From contig JAUJMV010000004.1 of NCBI GenBank assembly GCA_030446685.1, positions 141,265-189,537 on the forward strand: a stretch of 48,273 bases of DNA, given 5' to 3'. Below, one piece after another: positions 37,503-46,368 of the stretch. The translations under genes and the position numbers were made by a program. Source of the DNA: Thermomicrobiales bacterium. GTDB taxonomy: Bacteria > Chloroflexota > Chloroflexia > Thermomicrobiales > CADCWN01. Under the pieces are notes generated by a model, which worked only from the letters and a program-made list of their open reading frames with translations, was not told the origin of the DNA and made no database searches. Numbering within the stretch: the stretch's first letter is position 1; each line of letters begins with the position of its first letter.

Positions 37503-38633
37503 TCAGTCCTCGTCGTCGTCGTGGTCGACCTCGGGGTCGGCCATCGCCGGGTCCATCATCCCGCTGTCCATGTCGCCCATCATCGTCGCGGCGAACTCGC
37601 GCTGTTCCCGCCGCTCCTCCGGGGAGAGCAGCGCCGCGCAGGGGGTGCCGAAGCGCGGCCGGGCGAACGGCAGGTGCGTGTCGCCGCGCGCCAGGATGTG
37701 CAGGCCGTTGCTCATCCGCGTGACCGGGTCGACGCCCGCTGGGAGACCGCCGTCGGCGTCGGGCCGGCCCGCCCCCCACTGGGTGAAGGAGCGCGCGTTG
37801 CAGTAGTGCCCGACGAAGGAGCGGCGGAAGCGGTCGGTGGTGAAATTGCGCTTGCTGCGGTGCAGGATGTGCCCGCCGAAGAAGACGACGTCGCCCGCCC
37901 GCGCCGGCGCCAGCAGTTGCGGGTAGCGGTCGGCGATCCGGGTGAGGTCGTTCTGCGCGTCGTCGGGGTTGCTGACGCCGCCGACCGCCTCGATGTCGCC
38001 GAGGGCGCGGTCGCCGTACTGCCGGCCCTCCTTCGGGGGGTAGACCGGCTCGTGCTGGCTGCCGGCCGCGAACCACATCGCGCCGTTCAGCTCGTCGCAG
38101 TCGTCAATGGCGATCCAGGCGCCGCAGAGCGAGTCGGGGTGGGTGGGGATGTAGTAGGTGTCCTGGTGCCAGCCCTGCCCCGGCTTGCCCGGCGGCTTGA
38201 GGAAGAGCATCGTCTGCAGCGCCAGCACGTCCGGGCCGATCAGCGCCTGGAGGACATCGAGCACGCGCGGGTGGAGCAGGTAGCGCTCGTGCAGCTCGAG
38301 CTTGCGGTGGAGCATGTGGATACGCAGGAAGTACTCGGCCTTCTCCTCGGGCGAAAGGTGCTCGGGCGGCGCCTCCAGCCCTTGCATCGTCGTCCCGGTG
38401 TCGGCGCGGGGATCGCGCGCGCCCATGCGCGTGCCCTGCTGCTCGGGCAGGCGGCCCTGCATCAGGTCCTCGGTGTGCCGGCGCAGTTCGGCGATCTCCT
38501 CCGCCGACACCAGCCCCGGCACCACCAGGAACCCCTGCTCCCGGAAGGTGCGGTACTCGCGGACGGAGACGCGGTACGGCGCGGGCGCGACTTGCGCGGG
38601 ATTGCTCGTCTCCCGCGCGGGGGACGCGACCAT
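37503..38633 (-). CDS. Phytanoyl-CoA dioxygenase (PhyH) family protein
   Basis: Fe(II)/2-oxoglutarate oxygenase, 376 residues. Iron ligands: His and Asp in GWHQDTYYIPT, distal His in FFGGHILHRSKRN, with the 2-oxoglutarate-binding Arg shortly after. The N-terminus has the family opening YRTFREQGFLVVPGLVSAEE. The C-terminal tail is Met/Asp-rich (MMGDMDSGMMDPAMADPE) and beyond the fold. ATG 38633 has AAAGGAG 6 nt upstream. An AraC-type regulator gene lies 126 nt upstream on the same strand, a common arrangement for these enzymes. The substrate is not predictable. Confidence 0.92.
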   Translation of the reverse strand: MVASPARETSNPAQVAPAPYRVSVREYRTFREQGFLVVPGLVSAEEIAELRRHTEDLMQGRLPEQQGTRMGARDPRADTGTTMQGLEAPPEHLSPEEKAEYFLRIHMLHRKLELHERYLLHPRVLDVLQALIGPDVLALQTMLFLKPPGKPGQGWHQDTYYIPTHPDSLCGAWIAIDDCDELNGAMWFAAGSQHEPVYPPKEGRQYGDRALGDIEAVGGVSNPDDAQNDLTRIADRYPQLLAPARAGDVVFFGGHILHRSKRNFTTDRFRRSFVGHYCNARSFTQWGAGRPDADGGLPAGVDPVTRMSNGLHILARGDTHLPFARPRFGTPCAALLSPEERREQREFAATMMGDMDSGMMDPAMADPEVDHDDDED

Positions 38634-38759
38634 GATCGGCTCCTTTCCTCTGACACAACGGCGGCAACTACCGTCCAGTATGCGCCAGGCCGGGCCGGGA
38701 GGCCATAGCCGGGATTGACCGGAACATGCCCGAAATTGATCGCGGCGCGATCGGTGGGG

Positions 38760-39617
38760 TCACGACTGCCGGCGCGGCGGGGGCGTCGTGCGGAGCAGGC
38801 GGCGGGGGGGCGGGGCGCCGGCGTCGAGCCGCTGGCGCAGGGCGCGCGGCGAGTGGCCGAACGCCTCCTTGAAGCGCCGGGAGAAGTGGAACGGGCTGGA
38901 GAAGCCGAAGATCGTCGCGATCTCGCCGACCGAGTAGTTGCTGCGCGCCAGGAGGACCGCCGCCCGCTCCAGCCGCGCCAGCCGCACCGTCTCCACCGGC
39001 GATCGGCCGGTCGCCGCCTTGAAGAGGCGGCAGAGGCGCTCGCGGTTGACGCCCGCCACGCCGGCCAAGTCCGCCAGGGCGATCGCGGCGTCCGGCTCCC
39101 GCTCCAGGCGCTCGTGGATGTAGGCTTCGACGCGCGCGACCGCTGGGGGCGCCGCCTCGCGTGGCAGGTCGCCGATCGCGGTCTGCCCGCCGACGAACGC
39201 GGCCAGCAGGTGCGCGATCGTCAACTCGCACTGCCAGGCGTGGCCCACGGCCGCCCAGGTCAGCAAGTGCTGGAAGAGGGGCCGGAGGATGTCGCCGTCG
39301 GCCGCCGGGCGCACCACGGGCCAGTCGGCCGGCGGGGGCCAGTCGTCCGGCGCGGCCAGGAGGTCGAAGTGGAAGAAGCCGTGCCGCGTCCGCCGCTGGG
39401 GGTCGAACCGGAAGGAATCGGTGTCGCCGGCTTGGCAGAGGACGATCGCGCCCGGCGGCGCGGCGAACGCCTGCGCGCCGCGCCGGTACTCCACGTCGCC
39501 CTCAATGATCCAGACGAACTCGTAGTCGCGCAGCCGCCGCGGGCCGAAGGTGGCCCCGGGTGGGTAGGTCGCCACCCCGATCGCTCGCGGACGGGTCACG
39601 CGCAATTGCTCTAGCAC
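38760..39617 (-). CDS. AraC family transcriptional regulator
   Basis: Cupin-like sensor domain followed by two AraC helix-turn-helices. Sensor: RDYEFVWIIEGDVEYRRGAQ, PPGAIVLCQAGDTDSFRFDP, a cupin pattern. C-terminal part: ALADLAGVAGVNRERLCRLF (HTH 1), GRSPVETVRLARLERAAVLL, SVGEIATIFGFSSPFHFSRR then FKEAFGHSP (HTH 2, the family signature). GTG 39617 is the preferred start, giving 285 residues. The open frame continues to 39791 but that extension is Pro/Arg-rich. No strong ribosome site is seen. It is probably the regulator of the adjacent PhyH gene. Confidence 0.88.
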   Translation of the reverse strand: MLEQLRVTRPRAIGVATYPPGATFGPRRLRDYEFVWIIEGDVEYRRGAQAFAAPPGAIVLCQAGDTDSFRFDPQRRTRHGFFHFDLLAAPDDWPPPADWPVVRPAADGDILRPLFQHLLTWAAVGHAWQCELTIAHLLAAFVGGQTAIGDLPREAAPPAVARVEAYIHERLEREPDAAIALADLAGVAGVNRERLCRLFKAATGRSPVETVRLARLERAAVLLARSNYSVGEIATIFGFSSPFHFSRRFKEAFGHSPRALRQRLDAGAPPPRRLLRTTPPPRRQS

Positions 39618-39756
39618 GGGGCTACGATACAGCAATCCACGGGCGCCGGCAAGCGTGCGGTGCAGCCGGGCATGGCATGGCGGTTGCTGTTGGCGGGGCT
39701 GCGCCGCGTCGCCCGCCGGGCGGCCGGGGGGCGCGGGATCGGGAGGCGAGGGCAGG

Positions 39757-40161
39757 GTGGGGTTCGACCGGCGCGACATTCGACCGGCCATGGATGTCTA
39801 CACGCGCGACGATGTCTACCTGGGCACCGTCCGCGCGATCATCCCCGGCCCCGTCGCGCCGCCCGGCGCGCGGGCGCCGAAGGGCGCGTGCCAGTCGAGC
39901 GCGGTCGGCGGCGAGGTGCTTGGCCCGGCGCCGACGCGCGAGATCGGCAACCGGGGGCCGGACACACAGTCGGCCCGCGCGGCCTACGCGACCGCCCCCG
40001 ACGGGGCGCGGCCCCTCGGCGCCGGCGCGCTGGTCGTCGGCAGGTGGTGGGGCCTCGTCGGCCGGCGCACGATCCCGCTCGACGCCGTGCAGACGGTCTC
40101 GCTGGAGCGTGTCGTCCTCAACATCCCGCACGACCAACTGCCGGACGGCGCCGCGCGCTGA
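39757..40161 (+). CDS. PRC-barrel-like protein (134 aa)
   Basis: A beta-rich small protein starting VGFDRRDIRPAMDVYTRDDV and YLGTVRAIIPGP, like the opening strand pair of PRC-barrel domains. It ends with RTIPLDAVQTVSLERVVLNI. PRC-barrel proteins serve in RNA processing or photosystem assembly; no role is evident here. GTG 39757 has GGGAGG upstream. An internal ATG at 39790 is the alternative. Divergent from the AraC gene. Confidence 0.65.
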   Translation: MGFDRRDIRPAMDVYTRDDVYLGTVRAIIPGPVAPPGARAPKGACQSSAVGGEVLGPAPTREIGNRGPDTQSARAAYATAPDGARPLGAGALVVGRWWGLVGRRTIPLDAVQTVSLERVVLNIPHDQLPDGAAR

Positions 40162-40298
40162 ACGCCTCAAGTCACGCCGTGATCGGCTGGGTCACGCCGA
40201 CTTTCGATACCGCTAGCGCAATCCCAAGCGGGAACTTCCCCCACCATCCGCTCGGCAAATGGTCCGCTGACAGTGCAAGCGAGGCCACCAAATACTGT

Positions 40299-40340
40299 TG
40301 CAAGGGGCGGGACCGGCCGATGTCACCACCACCCCTTGCA
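40299..40340. terminator. Inverted repeat between convergent genes
   Basis: TGCAAGGGG (40299-40307) pairs with CCCCTTGCA (40332-40340). It lies between the stop codons of the PRC-like and DUF4395 genes and may end both transcripts. The loop is long (24 nt). Confidence 0.45.
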
Positions 40341-40371
40341 GCTACGACATGTCGACGGTGCTGTCGCCGGA

Positions 40372-40905
40372 TCAGCCGGTGACCGGGCGCTGGGGCGCGT
40401 GCGGGCTGTCGCGGAGGTTGGGGCGGTCCCAGATGTTGGCGCACTCCGCGCACACGTCCTCCGGGACGAGTCCGAGCCGCATCAGGACAGCGAAGATCTT
40501 GCAGCCGACGCAGAAGGCGAAGGCCGACTCCAACGTGGCGAACACCGCCATCAGGGCGACGAGGGTGTAGGCGGCGGTCGTGCGCCGGAAGACGAGCGCC
40601 AGGAGGGCCGCGGTGAGCGACACGACCGCCCCGAGGGCCTGGGCGAAGCGCTTCGGCGGCCCGGCGACCGGCTTGGGCGCGACCGGCAAGCGCGGGACGA
40701 CGACGCGGGTGGCGAACTGGCCGAGCGGGCTGAGGGTCGGCCCGGTCAAGGCGCGGGCGACGAAGCCATAGGCGAGCGGCACGAGCAGCCAGGGCCGGCG
40801 GGTGGCCAGGGTGAGCAGTGACATGAGCAGAACGCCGGCGGCGACGACGCGCGCCGCGACCTCATTGACCGGGTTGGGGAAGCCGAAGATCTCGCGTATG
40901 CGCAT
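40372..40905 (-). CDS. DUF4395 domain membrane protein
   Basis: 177 residues, four hydrophobic helices. The family start is NPVNEVAARVVAAGVLLMSL, followed by LTLATRRPWLLVPLAYGFVA. Helix 3 is AYTLVALMAVFATLESAFAF, running into CVGCKIF, a CxxC motif typical of DUF4395. The end, VCAECANIWDR, has a second CxxC. ATG 40905 is the start, no strong site seen. It is the leftward gene after nrfD (gap 116 nt). DUF4395 proteins are often linked with sulfur or thiol chemistry by context; function unknown. Confidence 0.87.
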   Translation of the reverse strand: MRIREIFGFPNPVNEVAARVVAAGVLLMSLLTLATRRPWLLVPLAYGFVARALTGPTLSPLGQFATRVVVPRLPVAPKPVAGPPKRFAQALGAVVSLTAALLALVFRRTTAAYTLVALMAVFATLESAFAFCVGCKIFAVLMRLGLVPEDVCAECANIWDRPNLRDSPHAPQRPVTG

Positions 40906-41021
40906 AGTGGCGTGCCTGTCCCTTCCGTCTGGCCGCAGCCCCGAACGCCGGTGAACCGTCCAGCCACAGCCATACACCGGGGGGCCGGGGGGAGGCAAAC
41001 GCGACCCGGCGGGGTGTTGCG

Positions 41022-42131
41022 CTACGTCCGTCGCCGCTCGTCAGCCCGCGCCAGCGCGAACGTCGCTTGCGGGTCGTCGGCCGAGGCCCGCCCGGCGTAG
41101 AGGATCGCGTAGCGGAACAGTAGCCCGCCGGTCAGGATCAGGGCCGACGTCAGGGTGGTGGCCGCGCGCGACGGCGCCCGGCTGCGCACGATGCTCCCCG
41201 CCCGGAGCGCCAGCGGCGCCCCCAGGCCGATCCCCAGCACGCCGAGGCGGTAGACCCGGCCGAGGCGGCCAGTCACCAGCGGGCGCGCGATCGTCTCGCC
41301 GAGCCCGCCGCGGACGGCGAGGAGCAGGGCGAGTTCGGCCACCGTCGCGACCGTCTCGAGCCGCTCCAGGCGCCGGCGTCCCGCCTCGCCCGAGCCCGGC
41401 GTGAGGGCGAGGATCAGCGCGATCGCCGCGGTCGCGTTGGACATCGACGAGGCGAGGAAGAGCGGCCCCATCAGGAGCGCCCGCTTGGTCCAGAGCGGGA
41501 CCGCGGTCGCCGCCAGCAGGGTGCCGGTGTAGCCGCTCAGGGCGAAGGCCGGCGCCAGGCCGAGGAGGTTGAGCCCCCGCTCCGGCACGGCCCGCCCCAG
41601 GCGCGCGAGCGCGGTGTCCCGCCCGAGCAGGCCGTCCTCCGCCGCCTGGCCGAGCGCCGTGAGGGCGCAGACGCCGCCGAAGAGAGTCAGGACCCAGGTG
41701 CCGACCGACAGCGGCGAGCGGATCTTGACGACGCGCAGCATGTGGTGGAAACGTTCCGGGCGCCCGAGGTCGAGGATCAGGAGGACCGGGCTGGGGATCA
41801 GCGTCGCCAGCGCCAGGTAGCGCCCCGCCCGCGCGATCCGCCGGCTCTCCGCGTCGTCGAACAGGCGGGCGATCCCGGCGATCGCGTAGCTCGCCCCGGC
41901 GATCCCACCGAGGAAGAAGTAGAGGACGATCAGCCAGTTCCATTGGGGCCGGTGGATCGCCGGGAGGCCATAATAGCTGTCGCGCGCCTCGTCCCCCGCC
42001 GACTGCCCGCCGCCCTCGCCACCGTCGCGCCTGGCCTCCCACCGCCGCTCGTACGCGGGGCGCGGGGCGCCTGGCGTGGGGCGTGACGAATCTTCCGCTC
42101 CCCCGACCCTCTCTTCACGCCCCACGCCCAT
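41022..42131 (-). CDS. nrfD: NrfD-type membrane subunit (polysulfide reductase NrfD family)
   Basis: Eight to ten-helix quinone-interacting subunit of molybdopterin oxidoreductases. The family opening is YYGLPAIHRPQWNWLIVLYF, then FLGGIAGASYAIAGIARLFD, LALATLIPSPVLLILDLGRP, and ERFHHMLRVVKIRSPLSVGT with the conserved Arg and Ser. Further helices continue to the end. It replaces the b-type cytochrome gamma subunit of FdnI. It lies 50 nt after the beta-subunit gene on the same strand. The ATG at 42131 places an inverted repeat in the first 20 codons, so the N-terminal extension of about 45 residues may be partly repeat-derived. Confidence 0.88.
   Translation of the reverse strand: MGVGREERVGGAEDSSRPTPGAPRPAYERRWEARRDGGEGGGQSAGDEARDSYYGLPAIHRPQWNWLIVLYFFLGGIAGASYAIAGIARLFDDAESRRIARAGRYLALATLIPSPVLLILDLGRPERFHHMLRVVKIRSPLSVGTWVLTLFGGVCALTALGQAAEDGLLGRDTALARLGRAVPERGLNLLGLAPAFALSGYTGTLLAATAVPLWTKRALLMGPLFLASSMSNATAAIALILALTPGSGEAGRRRLERLETVATVAELALLLAVRGGLGETIARPLVTGRLGRVYRLGVLGIGLGAPLALRAGSIVRSRAPSRAATTLTSALILTGGLLFRYAILYAGRASADDPQATFALARADERRRT
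42073..42128. repeat. Perfect 14-bp inverted repeat (palindrome d)
   Basis: GGCGTGGGGCGTGA (42073-42086) is the exact reverse complement of TCACGCCCCACGCC (42115-42128). It lies within the first codons of nrfD and beside a heptamer array. Confidence 0.85.
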
Positions 42132-42139
42132 TTCGCGTT

Positions 42140-42188
42140 CCACGCTCCACGCTCCACGCCCTACGCCCCACGCCCCACGGCCTACGCC
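42140..42188. repeat. Heptamer array, CCACGCC-type, 7 units
   Basis: Units CCACGCT, CCACGCT, CCACGCC, CTACGCC, CCACGCC, CCACGGC, CTACGCC fill the gap between nrfD and the beta-subunit gene and include its stop codon (TAG at 42182). Confidence 0.88.
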
Positions 42189-43051
42189 CCGCCGCGCTCC
42201 CGCAGGGAGAAGAACGCGGCCACGCCGAGGGCCACCGCCGTGCCGATCGTCGTCAGGTAACTGGGCATCGTCTTCCGCTGCGGCAGTTCCGGCCGCGCCG
42301 GCAGGTTGTAGACCTCGGGCGGGGCGGTGAGGATGAAGAAGGCGTTGAGCCCCTCGATCCCGCCCCCGCCGCCGACCGTGCGGTCGCCGTAGATGTAGGC
42401 GCCCGCCACCCCCCGCCCCTGCAAGGTCTCCACGCGGCCGCGCGCCCGCGCCAGCAGTTCGCCGACCAGCCCGAACTGGATCGAGTCGGTCGGGCAGGAC
42501 TTGGCGCAGGCCGGCTCCAGCCCGTCCTTCAGCCGGTCGTAGCAGAGGGTGCATTTGTGCGCCTTGTGGTCGGTCGCGCTCAGCGCCGGCACCCCGAACG
42601 GGCAGGCCGGCAGGCAGTAGCCGCAGCCGTTGCAGACGTCCTGCTGGATCACCACCGTGTCGAACTCGGTGCGGACGATCGCCCCGGTCGGGCAGGCTTG
42701 CAGGCACCCCGCCTCGACGCAGTGTTTACAAACGTCGCTCAGCATCAGCCAATCGCTCTGGAAGGGCTGCAGGTCGGTCGGGCGCCGCCCGTCGCCCCCG
42801 TCGAACCGCTCGATGAAGGCGACGTGCCGCCAGGTGGCCGCGCCGAGATCTTTGGTGTTGTCATAACTGAAGCCGGTCAGGCCGAAGTCGTCGGCCGGCA
42901 GCCCGTTCCAGGCCTTGCAGGCGACCTCGCAGGCCTTGCAGCCGATGCAGAGCGTCGTGTCGGTCAGGAAGCCGACCGCGCCGGGCCGCGCGCCGGTCGG
43001 CCCGGTGAGGACTAAGTTGGAACCGGATCGCGTCGCCCCACTGTGCCGCAT
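42182..43051 (-). CDS. Formate dehydrogenase beta subunit, four 4Fe-4S clusters
   Basis: Electron-transfer subunit between the molybdopterin subunit and the membrane quinone site. 289 residues. Cluster motifs in order: CIGCKACEVACKAWN, CKHCVEAGCLQACPTG, CNGCGYCLPACPFGVP, CTLCYDRLKDGLEPACAKSC. One hydrophobic segment near the C-terminus (YLTTIGTAVALGVAAFF) anchors it, as in FdnH/FdoH. ATG 43051 has GGAGG 8 nt upstream; an upstream GTG at 43066 is possible. It lies 29 nt after the alpha-subunit stop and is translated with it. Confidence 0.93.
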   Translation of the reverse strand: MRHSGATRSGSNLVLTGPTGARPGAVGFLTDTTLCIGCKACEVACKAWNGLPADDFGLTGFSYDNTKDLGAATWRHVAFIERFDGGDGRRPTDLQPFQSDWLMLSDVCKHCVEAGCLQACPTGAIVRTEFDTVVIQQDVCNGCGYCLPACPFGVPALSATDHKAHKCTLCYDRLKDGLEPACAKSCPTDSIQFGLVGELLARARGRVETLQGRGVAGAYIYGDRTVGGGGGIEGLNAFFILTAPPEVYNLPARPELPQRKTMPSYLTTIGTAVALGVAAFFSLRERGGA

Positions 43052-43065
43052 CCCGCGCCCCTCCA

Positions 43066-43093
43066 CTCAGTCCTCAGCCCTCAGCCCTTCTTC
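43066..43093. repeat. Short CTCAGCC heptamer run (3-4 units)
   Basis: CTCAGTC, CTCAGCC, CTCAGCC, CTTCTTC between the alpha and beta subunit genes. It overlaps the last codons of alpha. The unit is a rotation of CCCTCAG, close to the array at 1477. Confidence 0.6.
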
Positions 43094-46000
43094 CGCAGGT
43101 TGCAAGTGAAGGCTTTCGCCTGGTGGATGCGCGAGTTGGGATCCTCGACCAGCGGGCTGAGGTCGTTGGCGATCGCACCCCGCGCCAGGCCGCCGAAGCC
43201 GAAGTGCCAGGGCAGCCCGATCTGGTGGACCGTCCGGCCGTCGATCGTCAGCGGTCGCAGCCGCGCGGTGACCAGGGCGCGCGTCTCGATCTCGCCGCGC
43301 AGGGTCGAGAGGACGACCCGGTCGCCGTTGTCGACCCCGTGCTCGCGCGCCAGCTCCGGGCTGATCTCGACGAAACCCTCCGGTTGCAGCTCGGCCAGCC
43401 ACGGCACCCAGCGGCTCATCCCCCCCGCCGTGTGGTGCTCGGTCAGCCGGTAGGTGGTGATCACGTAGGGGAAGCGCGGGTCGCCGACCGCGTGATAGGG
43501 GTTGTCCGGCCGCTCGAAGGTCGGGGCGACCGGGCTGCGCGCCTGCTCCGGGTAGAGCACGTTGCCTACCGGTGTCTCCCACGGCTCGTAGTGCGTCGGC
43601 AGCGGTCCGTCCTTCAGCGAGGGGCCGCTGAAGAGCGCGCCCTTCCCGTCGGCCATGCGGACGAACGGCGCGTCGCCGGGGTGCGCCGCGAGGCCCCGCG
43701 CGTCGGGCGGCGGCCGGTAGCCGGGCGGCTTGGTCGCCGGGAAGTCGGGCACGTCGTGGCCGGCCCAGCGGCCCTCGGCGGCGTCCCACCAGATCCACGC
43801 CTTGCGCTCGCTCCAGGGGCGGCCCGCCGGATCGGCCGAGGCCCGGTTGTAGAGGATACGCCGGTTGGCGGGCCAGGCGAAGCCCCAGCCGAGCGCCGCC
43901 CCCTCGTCCCCCCGGCGGTTGCGGGCCAGGTTCGTGCCCTCCTGCGGCGCGATGCCGGAGTAGATCCAGCAGCCGCAGGCGGTCGAGCCGTCGTCCCGGA
44001 GCGCGTCGGCGTCCGGCACCGGCCGGCCGTCGGCGACGGTGTAGCCGTTGATCTCCCGCACGACGGCGTCGAGATCGATCTCCCCGCGCGGCCCGCCCGT
44101 CGGGTAGTCCCAGGTCAGGGCGGCGATCTGCCGGCCGCGCGGGCTGTCGTCCCCCCGGTAGAGCTCCTTGAGTCTCTGCCCGAGGCGGCAGACGAAATCG
44201 GCCTCGGAGCGCGCCGCGCCGGGCGGGCCGACCGCCTTGTCGTGCCACTGGACCAGCCGCTGGGTGTTGGTGTAGGAGCCGTCCTTCTCCGCCGTCAGCG
44301 CGGCCGGCAGGAAGAAGACCTCGGTCTTGATCGCCGCCGGGCGCACCGCGCCGCCGCGCACCTCCGGCGCGTCGTGCCAGAAGGCCGCGGTCTCGATCTC
44401 GTGGACATCGCGCACGACCAGCCAGTCGAGGTTCGCCAGTGCCTGGCGTCCGAGGACCGCGTTCTGCCCGCCGACCGCCGGGTTCTGCCCCATGCAGAAG
44501 AGTCCCTTCATGGCGCCGTCCTTCATCAGCAGGAGCATCCGCTGGAAGGAATAATCGTCGGCGATCTTCGGCAGCAGGTCGTAGGCGAACCCGTTCTCCG
44601 GCCTGGCGCTGTCGCCGTAGTAGGCCTTCAGCAGGCTGATCAGGTACTTCGGCAGCTCGTGCCAGATGCCGGTCTCCAGCCGCTCCGCCCCCAGGAACGC
44701 GTCGAGCGAGCGGTGTTGGGGCGTGGCGGTCGGCATCGGGATGTAGCCGGGGAGCAGGTTGTAGAGGGTCGGGATGTCGGTGGAGCCCTGGATCGTCGCG
44801 TGGCCGCGCAGCGCCAGGATGCCGCCGCCCGGCCGCCCGATGTTGCCGAGCAGGAGTTGCAGGATCGCGCAGCAGCCGATGATCTGCGTGCCGGTGGTGT
44901 GCTGCGTCCAGGCCACCGCGTAGGCGAACACCGCCGTCCGGTCGCGCCCCGAGTTGTTGACGAGCGCCTCGGCCACCCGCAGGAAGCGATCCCGCGGCAC
45001 GCCGCAGGCGCGCTCGACCATCTCGGGGGTGTAGCGCGCGAAATGCCGCCTGACGATCTGGAAGACGCAGTGCGGGTCCTGGAGGGTCGGGTCGGTCCGC
45101 GCCTCCTCGGGCCGGCCGGTCGCCGCGCCCCCCTCCCGCGACTGCACGTCCTGCTCGGGCTGCTGGGCCGCGCCGGGGTCGGTCCCGGACCCGGCGTACT
45201 GCCAGGTCTCGGTGCTGTATGCACCCCGCCCGGCGTTGTAGCCGGAGAAGAGGCCCGCCAGTTCCTCGGTGTCGCGGAACGCGGGATCGATGATCGTCGC
45301 CGCGTTGGTGTAGTGGACGACGTACTCCTTGAAGAAGGGGTCCGTGTGCCAACGCGCGCTGTTGACGACGTGGTTGACCAGCGCGCCGAGGAAGACGAGA
45401 TCGCTCCCCGCGCGCAGGGGGACGTGCAGATCGGCCAGGGCGGAGGTGCGCGTGAAGCGCGGGTCGATGTGGATGACCGTCGCGCCCCGCTCCTTCGCCT
45501 TCATCACGAAGCGGAAGCTGACCGGGTGGTTCTCGGCCATGTTCGCGCCCATGATCACGATGCAGTCGCTGTTGGCGAGGTCCTGCTGGAAGGTGGTCGC
45601 CCCGCCCCGGCCGAGCCGGGCGCCCAGACCGGGCACGGTGCTGGAGTGTCATATCCGCGCCTGGTTCTCCACCGCGACGATCCCCAGCCCCGCGGTGAAG
45701 AGTTTCTTGATCAGGTAGTTCTCCTCGTTGTCGAGCGTCGCGCCGCCGAGGTGGCCGATCGCCAGCGTCCGGTTGACCGGCAGGCCCTCCGCGTCGGTCT
45801 CCTCGAACGCGGCGTCGCGCGTCTCCTTGACCAGGCGCGCGATCCGCTCGATCGCCCAGTCGAGCGGCTTCTCCTCCCAGCGGGCGCCCCCCGGCGCGCG
45901 GTACTTGACGGTGGTGATGCGGTCGGGGCTGTTGACGAGCCCGAGGGTCGCGGCCCCCTTCGGGCAGAGGGTGCCGCCGTTGATCGGGCTCTCGTAGTTC

Positions 46001-46185
46001 CCCTCGATGGCGATGATGCGCTCGTCCTTGGTGTAGACGAGCTGGGAGCAGCCGACCGCGCAGTAGGGGCAGACGCTGACGGTGGCCGTCGCGCCGCGGG
46101 TACGCGCGTGGATCTCGCGAGTCCGCTTGCTGATCGGGTTCGGGACCAGGCCCACGTAGTTCTTCAACCGCCCGGTCAGCCCCAT
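43081..46185 (-). CDS. fdnG: Selenocysteine-containing formate dehydrogenase alpha subunit (molybdopterin, 4Fe-4S)
   Basis: Oxidises formate to CO2 at a molybdopterin-Sec centre. One gene of 1035 codons is read through an in-frame UGA at 45651-45649 (codon 179). Upstream: ATG 46185 with GGGAGGG; 4Fe-4S motif CPYCAVGCSQLVYTKD through GGTLCPKG (residues about 37-73). Around the UGA the protein is AVENQARI-U-HSSTVPGLGA, where E. coli FdnG has NQARV-U-HGPTVASL. A SECIS hairpin follows. Downstream: MGANMAENHPVSFRFVMKA, GHATIQGSTDIPTLYN, LFCMGQNPAVGGQN, and the MopB C-terminal domain (RVVLSTLRGEIETRALVTAR). Usual ORF callers split it at 45649. No twin-arginine signal is obvious. Operon: alpha, beta, nrfD. 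Confidence 0.95.
45620..45651 (-). promoter_or_regulatory. SECIS element of the formate dehydrogenase gene
   Basis: On the coding strand, UGA is followed by 18 nt and then the loop GGUCU (45630-45626). The loop is closed by a 6-bp stem GUGCCC/GGGCGC (45636-45631 with 45625-45620, one U-G pair). The loop sequence and the 18-nt distance equal those of E. coli fdhF (from memory). It recruits SelB with Sec-tRNA to the UGA. Confidence 0.92.
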
Positions 46186-46368
46186 CGCGCCCTCCCCCTC
46201 CCGCCGCGACCGCCCGCGTCCACCGCGCCGCGGGTAGCACGATCCGTGCCGCTCACGCCACGGTATGGAAGTTGCAACCCTCGGGCGGAAGGCTGGTCGC
46301 CGCCCGCGCGGCCGTGGCCGGGCGAGGCGGCGGATCGGTCGAGGAGCGACACTGAGGAGGGATACACC

